A stretch of DNA of 64,000 nucleotides. Source: Chloroflexota bacterium. GTDB taxonomy: Bacteria > Chloroflexota > UBA11872 > UBA12225. The notes beneath the pieces were generated by a model. The model was not told the DNA's origin and searched no databases. It was given only the letters and a program-made list of their open reading frames with translations. Made by a program: the position numbers and the translations under genes. Below, piece by piece: positions 1 through 7,178 of the stretch. Every line of letters starts with the position of its first letter. Within the stretch, counting starts at the first letter, position 1. The stretch spans positions 157,931 through 221,930 of the forward strand of contig JAUJOR010000002.1 of assembly GCA_030447525.1 (NCBI GenBank), written 5' to 3'.

Positions 1-321
1 GTGGTCTATGGCGTTCTTGATCGCCCCCGTAAAGCTGTGGTTGTACTCCGGCGAGAGCCAGATAGACGCATCCGAGCGCCCTAGACTTTCTTTGAACGCC
101 ACCACGGCTGTGTGGCGCTCCGTCTCTTCCTCCTCGTCGTACATCGGGAGCCGTAGCTCTCGCAGGTCGAGCAGCTCGGTGCGGTGCCCGGCCGCCGCCA
201 CCTGCTCGGCCAGGAGCCTGGCCGGGAAGAAGCTGCGACGGTTCTTGCGCACGCTCCCCAAAACGACCGGAATGAACAACGATTCGCCGGCGTCCTCAGC
301 GGCTGTCTGACGTGTCTGCAC
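1..321 (-). CDS. NADPH-dependent FMN reductase family protein (3'-truncated by window edge)
   Basis: The first 107 codons of a flavodoxin-fold NAD(P)H:FMN/quinone reductase are visible; the rest runs off the left edge. The protein opens with a beta strand and the phosphate-binding loop VVLGSVRKNR, has LPMYDEEE in the middle and ends with the family hallmark SPEYNHSFTGAIKNAIDH, which in this family contacts the flavin. The start is a GTG at 321 with GGGAGA about 8 nt upstream. These enzymes are cytoplasmic and reduce FMN, azo compounds or quinones; the substrate cannot be told from this fragment. The motifs are seen directly, the enzymatic role is family knowledge. Confidence 0.85.
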   Translation of the reverse strand, partial: MQTRQTAAEDAGESLFIPVVLGSVRKNRRSFFPARLLAEQVAAAGHRTELLDLRELRLPMYDEEEETERHTAVVAFKESLGRSDASIWLSPEYNHSFTGAIKNAIDH

Positions 322-497
322 GGCTCGCTCTCCCCATCTGCCCCCACACAGCTTCTGGTCGTCCCATTGCCGCTCCTCCCCGACCCGTCTGTGTCACCGG
401 CCCCGACGCGCGGTGCAATGTGCTCCCGAGCCGGCCTTACCCAGGTATCCTACCGAGCCGTCAAACATGTCCCACCGGGGGACCGGGAGCGGAGAGC

Positions 498-869
498 ATG
501 GATACAGCGGGAGCACTTCAGCACTTGATCGCCCACTGGCGCTGGGCCAGCGGCGAGGGCCGCGGCGGGGCGGACGCCTACGTCCGGGTGCGAGACGCCG
601 CCCAGCGAGACGCCTTCGGCCGGGCGGCCGACGAAGCCGAGCGGGCCACGCCCGGGACGGACTCTTTGCTCGCCCTGGCCACTTCGCTGCGAGAGCGCAG
701 CGGGCGCGGCTGGCTTCCGGAGAACGTTACCCTCCCGGTGTGGCCAGGTCACCGACCGGCCCCGACGCTCGACCCGGCCCGGGTGCTCCGCGAGCAGCAG
801 ATCGGGTACAGCATCGCTCTGGCCAGCTGCGCCTCACAGCTAGGCGAGCTCGCCGGCGAGGAAGCGTAG
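498..869 (+). CDS. hypothetical protein, 123 aa
   Basis: I do not recognise this protein. It starts at ATG 498 after a purine-rich GGGAGCGGAGAG stretch. The sequence is predicted helical and charged (many Arg, Ala, Glu), with a Pro-rich patch around residues 80-95 (PVWPGHRPAPTLDP) and no signal peptide or membrane segment. A second long frame overlaps the same DNA on this strand but is Arg/Pro/Gly-rich and looks like a shadow. Codon third positions are GC-rich as in neighbouring genes. It stands alone between the FMN reductase (diverging) and phosphofructokinase (converging). Confidence 0.5.
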   Translation: MDTAGALQHLIAHWRWASGEGRGGADAYVRVRDAAQRDAFGRAADEAERATPGTDSLLALATSLRERSGRGWLPENVTLPVWPGHRPAPTLDPARVLREQQIGYSIALASCASQLGELAGEEA

Positions 870-993
870 CCCTCAAGCCTGGCGGTGCGCGCCAGGTGAG
901 CCTTGTGCGCCGGGTGGGCGCCTATGCCCCTATGCGTAAGCCATTCGTAGATAGACCAGATCAGCAATGATCCAAGGAGCGCCCAGATACTGC

Positions 994-2094
994 TTAGGCC
1001 GATCCGAAGTTGATCCCCACGCTGCGCGCCGACTGCACCAGCTCTCCCTCTGGGTCAACCAGCTTGGGGCGGGAGATGGCCTCGGCGATGGGGACGTCCA
1101 CTACGGCCGTGCCCTGCAAGGCCACCATCCGTCCCAGGCCACCCCGGGCGATGAGGTGCACGGCGGCCGTCCCGAAGCGCGTCCCCAGGACACGGTCGAA
1201 GGGGCTTGGCGAGCCCCCCCGCTGCAGATGGCCCAGCACCGTGGCACGGGTCTCGGCCCCGCTGAGGTGGGCGATCTCGGCGGCTAGGCGGTCGCAGATG
1301 CCCCCCAGGCGGGGCGCCCCGCCCGGCGCGCTCCCCGGCCAGGTGCGGTACGTCGGCGAGCCCCCTACCGGTAGGGCGCCCTCCGATACCACCACGATGG
1401 AGAACTTGCGTCCGGCTCGGGCTCGCTGTACCAGGGCCATGGCGATGTGTTCCACGCCAAAGGGGATCTCCGGGATCAGGATCACGTCCGCCCCGCCGGC
1501 CATCCCCGCCTCGAGGGCGATCCAGCCGGCGTGACGCCCCATCACCTCCACCAGCATCACCCGATGGTGGCTCTCGGCAGTGGTGTGGAGGCGGTCGATG
1601 GCTTCCGTGGCCACGTGGAGCGCCGAGTCATAGCCGAACGTGACGTCGGTGGCCTCCAGGTCGTTGTCGATCGTCTTGGGGACTCCCACCAGGCCCACGC
1701 CAAGCTCCATCAGCTGCGCGGCGATGCGCATGCTCCCATCCCCTCCAATGGTGACCACGGCGTCTACTTCCAGCTCCCTCAGGCGCTCAACCACCTCTCT
1801 GGAACGGTCGATCAGCGTTCCTCCCTCCCCGGGCATGGCGAAGGGATTTCCACGGTTGCTGGTGCCCAGGATCGTCCCGCCCTGGGGGAGGATTCCCCGC
1901 ACCGACTCGGTGGTCAGGGGCCGGCATCGTGCGCCGCCCCGGCCCAGCAGACCGTCGAAGCCGGTCTCAATGCCGAGCACTTCCCATCCGTAGACGCTGG
2001 TGGCCGTCTTGACCACGGCTCGGATAACGGCGTTGAGACCGGGGCAGTCGCCCCCGCCGGTGGAGACGGCGATCCGGCGTACCTTGTCTGCCAT
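994..2094 (-). CDS. pfkA: 6-phosphofructokinase
   Basis: Phosphorylates fructose 6-phosphate to fructose 1,6-bisphosphate in glycolysis; cytoplasmic. The 366-aa protein has GGGDCPG (13-19), GGDGS (117-121), PKTIDND (139-145), MGRHAG (175-180) and the late motif LGHLQRGGSP. In this superfamily Gly in GGDG favours ATP while Asp there gives pyrophosphate use; the Lys of PKTIDND replaces the Gly of classical E. coli-type enzymes. The combination Gly plus Lys matches the group III ATP-dependent enzymes of actinobacteria. Residues about 221-242, between SEGA and RLGGICDRLA, are a Gly/Pro/Ser-rich insertion. GAGGAC precedes the ATG. It is divergent from the ROK kinase at 2142, so two sugar-phosphorylating enzymes share 47 bp of upstream DNA. 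Confidence 0.93.
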   Translation of the reverse strand: MADKVRRIAVSTGGGDCPGLNAVIRAVVKTATSVYGWEVLGIETGFDGLLGRGGARCRPLTTESVRGILPQGGTILGTSNRGNPFAMPGEGGTLIDRSREVVERLRELEVDAVVTIGGDGSMRIAAQLMELGVGLVGVPKTIDNDLEATDVTFGYDSALHVATEAIDRLHTTAESHHRVMLVEVMGRHAGWIALEAGMAGGADVILIPEIPFGVEHIAMALVQRARAGRKFSIVVVSEGALPVGGSPTYRTWPGSAPGGAPRLGGICDRLAAEIAHLSGAETRATVLGHLQRGGSPSPFDRVLGTRFGTAAVHLIARGGLGRMVALQGTAVVDVPIAEAISRPKLVDPEGELVQSARSVGINFGSA

Positions 2095-2126
2095 TGCTCA
2101 AGTCCTCGATGTTGTCGACGGGACCT

Positions 2127-2133
2127 TACAATA
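2127..2133. promoter_or_regulatory. overlapping divergent -10 boxes of pfkA and the ROK kinase
   Basis: The AT-rich stretch TTACAATAT contains TACAAT on the plus strand (2127-2132), nine bases before ATG 2142, and TATTGT on the minus strand (2133-2128), placing a pfkA transcript start near 2121 with a leader carrying GAGGAC. The same base pairs would therefore serve both polymerases. No convincing -35 hexamer is visible on either side. Inferred from sequence only. Confidence 0.4.
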
Positions 2134-2141
2134 TGGCCGGT

Positions 2142-3065
2142 ATGGAGATGAAACCCGCTTCGGCGCTGCCCCCGGCGGGTGGCACCGGGTATCTCGCAGG
2201 GGCTGCCGGGGTGCACATCGGCGGCACCGCCTGCCGGGCGGCTGCCGGGCTGGAGAACCGCATCTGGCGCGGGGCCCTGGCCCCGGGGGACGTCAGCGCC
2301 GTCATGGGGGCCATCGTGGCCGCGGTGCACGAGGTAGAAGAAGAGCCCAAGTTCGTCGTCGTCGCCACGCCGGGGCACGTCGACAGTATTGCCGGCACCG
2401 TGGCGGCTGCGGCCAACCTGGGGCCGGAATGGGAGGGCACCGTCCCGCTGCGCGACCTCTTGCGTGACCGCCTGCAATGCGACGTGGAGGTGCGTAACGA
2501 CGCCGAGATGGCCCTCCAAGCGGAGAGACGGCGAGGCGGTCTGGTGGCCGCCAATGACGGCGCCTTGATCACTCTGAGCACCGGCGTCGGCGTGGCCCTG
2601 CTGGTGGACGGACGCGATCAGCCGACGGAGCTAGGCCACAGCGTGCTCCAGTTCGACGGCCCGCCGTGCACCGGGCGTCCACACCAGGGGTGCTATGAGA
2701 GCTATCTGGGGGGGTGGGCCCTCCCCTCGCGCTACCGTGAACGGCACCCGGAGTTCCAGGGTACGGCACGGGAGATTCCAGACGATCCGGAGTTCTGGGC
2801 GGAGTGCGGCGCTCGTCTGGGTGAGCTGGTGATGACCCTGTGCCTGCTGGGGCAGCGGATCGAGGTGATCTCCCTGATCGGGATGGTGGCCCTGGCCCGG
2901 GCCCACCTCCTCCTGCCGGCCGTGGAGACGCGGGTCAAGAAAGAGGCCACCCTCCTGGGAACGGTGCCGCGGCGTATTACCGTCACGCCCCTGGGCGAGG
3001 ACGTGGCCGTGCTAGGGGCCCTGCTCGTCGCCCGCGACCTCCTGTATCCCTTCCGCTTCGCCTGA
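2142..3065 (+). CDS. ROK-family sugar kinase-like protein
   Basis: A 307-aa ROK (repressor, ORF, kinase) family protein, probably an ATP-dependent hexose kinase. Seen: an N-terminal phosphate-binding strand GVHIGGT, NDAEMA near 119, TLSTGVGVAL near 145 and the ROK signature ELGH at about 163-166 followed by CTGRPHQGCYES. The usual zinc motif CxCGxxGCxE is imperfect because the second Cys is missing, so zinc binding and full activity are uncertain. There is no N-terminal DNA-binding domain, which argues for an enzyme over a repressor. ATG 2142 was chosen because TACAAT lies 9 nt upstream, as in other leaderless genes here; ATG 2133 is in frame but abuts the -10 box. Its pairing with pfkA suggests a glycolytic role. 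Confidence 0.7.
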   Translation: MEMKPASALPPAGGTGYLAGAAGVHIGGTACRAAAGLENRIWRGALAPGDVSAVMGAIVAAVHEVEEEPKFVVVATPGHVDSIAGTVAAAANLGPEWEGTVPLRDLLRDRLQCDVEVRNDAEMALQAERRRGGLVAANDGALITLSTGVGVALLVDGRDQPTELGHSVLQFDGPPCTGRPHQGCYESYLGGWALPSRYRERHPEFQGTAREIPDDPEFWAECGARLGELVMTLCLLGQRIEVISLIGMVALARAHLLLPAVETRVKKEATLLGTVPRRITVTPLGEDVAVLGALLVARDLLYPFRFA

Positions 3066-3229
3066 TCCGCTTCGCGCCCTCCATCCTCTGGGGCGTCTGT
3101 GGTCCTCAGCGTCCGCGGTCTTCAGCCGGGCAGTGGATGCCCCGGAGGGCATGCTTTGACCCGCCCCCCCGGGCGCTGAGAATCAAGGTCCTCCTGCGCC
3201 TGGTTTCCGCGCCCCAGCTAGGGCGGGGC

Positions 3230-3276
3230 GCCCTTTCGGTGTCACGTGATCTGGGAAGTGCGAGATCCAGACTACG
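3230..3276. repeat. dispersed 46-bp repeat, copy A
   Basis: The stretch beginning GCGCCC and ending ATCCAGACT, containing GTGTCACGTGATCTGGGA, matches the segment at about 11691-11737 with about 6 substitutions over 46 bases. This copy lies between the converging ROK kinase and sensor kinase genes, just reaching the kinase stop codon. No coding potential or clear transposon ends are visible. Confidence 0.55.
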
Positions 3277-5437
3277 CTCGGGGGAGGGTGACGCGGACGA
3301 CGGTACCCCCTTCCGGCCGCGCCCTGATCAGGAGCTGCCCCTTGAGCTGCTCGGTGACCAGACGCTGGACGATGGCCAGGCCCAGGCCGGTGCTGCGATC
3401 GACGTCGAAGCCGGCGGGCAGGCCCTCTCCGTCGTCGCCGACCTCGATCTCGATCGTCCCGCGGGTGCCGGGAAGTGGGCCGGCGCCGGGCTCCAGCTCG
3501 CGGGCGGTCACGGTGATGCGCCCGGCATCACGATGCTCCAGGCCGTGCAGGATGGCGTTACAGATCAGCTCGTTGAGGATCAGGGCCAGGAGGGTAGTGT
3601 TGCTCGAGCCCACCGGCCCCGAGGGCGAGGCCGACCCGATGGGGACGTTCGCCCCAGAGGTGTCCACGACGATGCGCTTGTCCCGGGGCATGAGATCAGC
3701 GATGGCGATGTCGGAGACGCGGCGGGCGATCTCCTGCACCGAGGTCTGGCCGAAGCTCTCCTGGGAGAGGAGGTCGTGCGCGGCGCTCAGGCTCTCAATC
3801 TGGGCGTGAGTCACAGAGAGAACCTGAGCGGCTTCCTTGCCCTTGGCGCGGCGCAGCTGCATCCGCAGCAGTGAGGCCATCATCTGGAGGTTATTCTTCA
3901 CTCGGTGGTGCATCTCCATCAAGAGGGTGCTCTTCATCTGCACGCTGCGCCGCATCTCGTCGTAGAGGCGGGCGTTCTCCATGGCGATGGCTGCATCGTT
4001 GGCGAAGGTGAAAAGGAGATCGATCTGGTCGCGGCTGAACTCATGGCGGTCGCGGGTGTAGACGGAGATGCCGCCCAGCACCCGGTTGCGACTGATCAAG
4101 GGCACCGAGAACATCGAGCGGTAGCCTTCCTCGGCCACCCAGTGGGCGGCGGAGGAGTCCTGCAGCCGCGGGTCGGCCTGGGCGTCCAGGACGACGATCG
4201 CCTTGCGCTCGGCGACGGCCAGACCCACGGCCCCCTCACCTACCCTGACCTCCACGTTGAGGTACTTCTCGGAGAGGTTATGCTGGGCCACGATCTTGAG
4301 CAGCTGCCGTTCCTCGTCCAGCCCGAATATCCCGGCCATGTCCGTCCCGGTGATCATGGCCGCCTGGCGGGCCATGGAGGAAAGCACCTGGTGCACCTCT
4401 AAGCTGGAAACCAGGGTTTCGGTGACGCGCTTCAGGGCCTGCAGCTGTTGCACTTTCTCCCGCAGGCGCTCATCCGTGAGGCCATACAACCGGGCGTTCT
4501 CGATGGCGATGGCGATTTGCCCGGACACCGTCTCGGCAAAGGCGACGTCTTCCGGCGAGAATTCCTTGGCGTCTCGCGTCTGGATGGTCAAGACGCCGAC
4601 TAGCTTGTTGTGCGCCTCGTTGGCGCGAAACAGGATGATAGGGACGGAGAGCCAGCCGTGGTAGGCCTCCTCCATCAAGACCGGGACGTAGGCAAAGCGC
4701 TTGTCACGCCAGGCATCGGCCAGGGCCACGGGCTTGCCCCACTGCGCCGTCCACCCGGCAATCCCTTCCCCGAGGGCCAGGGAGGTCTGTCCGACGGCCG
4801 CCGGGTTGAGCCCCCTGGTCGCTCGCAACACCAGGCGCCCGGTATCCTCGTAGAGGTAGATGGCCGTAACGTCCGAGTGCATCACTTCGGCTACGACGTC
4901 CACCGTCTGGGAAAGGACTTGCGAGAGATCCAGGCTGGAGTTGACGGCCGAGTTGATCTTCTGTAAAGCGGCCAGCTCAGCCACCTTGGTCGTCAAACGC
5001 CGCTCCGTCTCGCCCGGGGGATGAGTCACTTCCAGGTAGCCGGCGACAAGCTCGCGGAGGATCTCTCGCTTCACGGCGCGCAAAGCCCGCAGCTCAGGGC
5101 TGCCGGGGCGGGCACTGAGGGTCAGGGCAGACAGCCGGGCGGCCGCCCGCCCGACGGCGTCCGGGAGCGGATCGGCGTGCTCCGGCTGTGCCGGCCCATC
5201 CAGGCCAGCGGTGGAGCGGTCGGCCAGCAGGGCGGCCTCGCGTCGCACCGACCGCAGCAGTTGGCCAAAGCCATCCTCGGACGCCTGACACAAGAGCCAG
5301 TGCCAGCGGGCATGATCGGTCTCGCCGGCCATCGACTCCAGGTCGGCGGTACCACCTGCCTCGCTCAGGAGCCAGTGACAAAAGGCCGAAGCCTCCTGTG
5401 GCACAGCGCCCCTAACGGGCAAGACAATCGTCTCCAT
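3272..5437 (-). CDS. sensor histidine kinase, two GAF domains plus HisKA_2
   Basis: A 721-aa cytoplasmic sensor kinase without membrane segments. Order: poorly conserved N-terminal region (1-130), a coiled linker, GAF domain 1 (about 165-315), GAF domain 2 (about 345-490), a HisKA_2-type phosphoacceptor helix with MEMHHRVKNNLQ (His near 510) and an HATPase_c domain with NELICNAILHG (Asn near 622), GDDGEGLP and STGLGLAI. Kinases of this class pass phosphate to response regulators that are often unlinked; none is adjacent here. The GAF domains suggest sensing of a small molecule, light or redox state. ATG 5437 lies 9 nt after TAGAAT (5452-5447), so the transcript is probably leaderless. Confidence 0.92.
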   Translation of the reverse strand: METIVLPVRGAVPQEASAFCHWLLSEAGGTADLESMAGETDHARWHWLLCQASEDGFGQLLRSVRREAALLADRSTAGLDGPAQPEHADPLPDAVGRAAARLSALTLSARPGSPELRALRAVKREILRELVAGYLEVTHPPGETERRLTTKVAELAALQKINSAVNSSLDLSQVLSQTVDVVAEVMHSDVTAIYLYEDTGRLVLRATRGLNPAAVGQTSLALGEGIAGWTAQWGKPVALADAWRDKRFAYVPVLMEEAYHGWLSVPIILFRANEAHNKLVGVLTIQTRDAKEFSPEDVAFAETVSGQIAIAIENARLYGLTDERLREKVQQLQALKRVTETLVSSLEVHQVLSSMARQAAMITGTDMAGIFGLDEERQLLKIVAQHNLSEKYLNVEVRVGEGAVGLAVAERKAIVVLDAQADPRLQDSSAAHWVAEEGYRSMFSVPLISRNRVLGGISVYTRDRHEFSRDQIDLLFTFANDAAIAMENARLYDEMRRSVQMKSTLLMEMHHRVKNNLQMMASLLRMQLRRAKGKEAAQVLSVTHAQIESLSAAHDLLSQESFGQTSVQEIARRVSDIAIADLMPRDKRIVVDTSGANVPIGSASPSGPVGSSNTTLLALILNELICNAILHGLEHRDAGRITVTARELEPGAGPLPGTRGTIEIEVGDDGEGLPAGFDVDRSTGLGLAIVQRLVTEQLKGQLLIRARPEGGTVVRVTLPRA

Positions 5438-5698
5438 GACGGTCCAATTCTACTGGTCGGCGTTGCCGTCCGGGTGATGGCGGCGGGTTGATCCCCAGCC
5501 ACGCCCCGCGGCTCAGGGGTCGTGCCCCTCTCGACTGCTGCGGCGCCGGAGGAGCGGTTCGGCGGGGTGCCCCAACCGGGCGCCGCAATCCCTATATCCC
5601 TTCCCGGCCGTTACAACTGCCGGCGCCCCGTTCAGGGGGTCTCTAGCCGGCCGAGACGCCCGCAGCTCCCCCATCCTCACGAGGAGAGTGTCCTGCTG

Positions 5699-5818
5699 AT
5701 GTTGTCGGACCCCCGCAGCGTCGACCGCCTGTTGGGCTACATGAGCAAGGCCGTCTGGCTGATCATGGCCTATAGCTTCGGCACCATGGTGGGGCGACTG
5801 ATCTTGCTCTGGCAGTAG
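5699..5818 (+). CDS. small single-pass membrane protein, 39 aa
   Basis: A short frame from ATG 5699 preceded by GAGGAGAG encodes a 39-residue peptide with an N-terminal charged segment and one hydrophobic helix, AVWLIMAYSFGTMVGRLILLW. A strong GC-rich hairpin follows at once. I do not know its function; the Shine-Dalgarno, the membrane helix and the hairpin together make it more likely than chance. The frame is open further upstream, but the upstream residues look non-coding (Pro/Arg-rich). Confidence 0.5.
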   Translation: MLSDPRSVDRLLGYMSKAVWLIMAYSFGTMVGRLILLWQ

Positions 5819-5832
5819 TCGCTTGTACGCCG

Positions 5833-5867
5833 CCTCCGGGTGCCCCCTTGGAGGGGGCAGCCGGAGG
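5833..5867 (+). terminator. GC-rich hairpin after the small membrane protein
   Basis: CCTCCGG and TGCCCCC pair with GGGGGCA and CCGGAGG, with one G-G mismatch and a 5-nt loop. No U-run follows, so intrinsic termination is plausible but not proven; it could also protect the short transcript. Confidence 0.45.
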
Positions 5868-5964
5868 CAGTAGCCCAGATCCGCCCCCACCCGCCCCGCC
5901 ATTCTTGGCGGGGCGGGAACTTTTCCGGCCCCGCCGGCGTCTCCCTGGTAGAGGTACAACGGGG

Positions 5965-7167
5965 ATGATGCGCTCCGCAGCGTTGGGGAAACGGTTCTTT
6001 GGCCACGCTCAAGCGTCCCGCCGCCGTCCCGCCGCCTGGCTGGCGGCGGGCCTGGCGCTCGCCGTTGTGGCCGGGGGGCTCTACGTCAGTGGGGGTGGGG
6101 AGCCGGGAACGGTCAGGTGGGGGGCCGCCTGGGGGGAGGCCGGCATAGGGCAGACAACTGGTGGAGCGGTGCCGGCCACGACCAGGCTGGTAGAAGGGCC
6201 GGCGACGGGCCAGCTGAGGGGCGCGGAGGTGGGGCAGTCACGGGCCGCCGCCGAGGGCGCCGACGCCAAGGGTGCCGCTGACACGGCCGCTCGCGGCGCG
6301 GCCGGGGCTGCGCCCGCGCCCGCCTCCGTGCAAGGCTCGGCGCAAGGCTCCCGGCCGGGCGTTGCCGGCACCACGGCCAGCTTCCCCGTCCTGCCGCCCC
6401 TGCCGCCAAGCGACCGCCTGATCGTCAAGACGGGATCGATCTCCCTTCAGGTAGCCGACCTCACTGAAGGAGTAAGGCGCGTCGGCGAGGTGGTGGCCGC
6501 CGTGCCGGGGGCCTACGTCGCCGCCTCCAGCACCAGCTACCGCGGCGGTGCGGCTGCCCCCGGGGCCGAAGGGGTCATCCCGGGGCTGCCCCGTCCCGGA
6601 CCAGCCCCGGGCCAGTCTGCGACCTTGACCATCAAGGTGCCGGCCGGCGATTTCGGGCCGGCCATGGAACGGCTGCGGGCCCTGGGGACACCGCTCCAGG
6701 AACAGGTCAGCACTCAGGAGGTGACGGAGGAGTACGTCGACCTCGAGGCGCAGATACGCAACCTGGAGGCCCTGGAGCAACAGTACCTCCGCTTGCTGGA
6801 ACGGGCTCAGCGCGTGGAGGAGATCATCCCGCTCCAGCAGCGCGCCGCGGAAGTGCGCACCCAGATCGACCGCCTGCGGGGTCGCTTGAACCTCCTGCAG
6901 CGCCGTGCCGATCTCTCCACCATCTCCGTCAGCCTCGTCTTGTCCGGCAGGCCGGGCGACCCGGGGCTGGTTCCGGAGCCCCGGCCCGTGCGCACGCTGC
7001 GCCTGGCCCTTGGGCAGCTCGGGCTTTTCCTGCAGGCGCTCCTGGATCTGGCCATCTACGTGGGGGTGTTGCTGATCCCGTTCCTGCCCCTGGGCGCGGC
7101 CGTCTACTGGTGGCGCCGCGCCCGGCGCCCGGCCCCGCCGGCGCCCAGCGCCGCCCCCACTGCCTGA
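5965..7167 (+). CDS. DUF4349 domain-containing membrane protein
   Basis: A 400-aa envelope protein. It has an N-terminal transmembrane segment (about 25-45, AAWLAAGLALAVVAGGLYV), an Ala/Gly-rich linker to about 145, then a DUF4349 domain beginning RLIVKTGSISLQV, continuing through KVPAGDF, TQEVTEEYVDLEAQI and a coiled-coil rich in Leu, Arg and Glu (about 255-320). A C-terminal transmembrane helix (LALGQLGLFLQALLDLAIYVGVLLIPFLPL) is followed by a basic tail. DUF4349 proteins are common in Gram-positive and Chloroflexota envelopes; their function is not established. ATG 5965 precedes a second ATG; GAGGT lies about 12 nt upstream. The gene converges on the GH3 gene with 11 bp between stops. Confidence 0.82.
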   Translation: MMRSAALGKRFFGHAQASRRRPAAWLAAGLALAVVAGGLYVSGGGEPGTVRWGAAWGEAGIGQTTGGAVPATTRLVEGPATGQLRGAEVGQSRAAAEGADAKGAADTAARGAAGAAPAPASVQGSAQGSRPGVAGTTASFPVLPPLPPSDRLIVKTGSISLQVADLTEGVRRVGEVVAAVPGAYVAASSTSYRGGAAAPGAEGVIPGLPRPGPAPGQSATLTIKVPAGDFGPAMERLRALGTPLQEQVSTQEVTEEYVDLEAQIRNLEALEQQYLRLLERAQRVEEIIPLQQRAAEVRTQIDRLRGRLNLLQRRADLSTISVSLVLSGRPGDPGLVPEPRPVRTLRLALGQLGLFLQALLDLAIYVGVLLIPFLPLGAAVYWWRRARRPAPPAPSAAPTA

Positions 7168-7178
7168 GCCGGTGCGGC

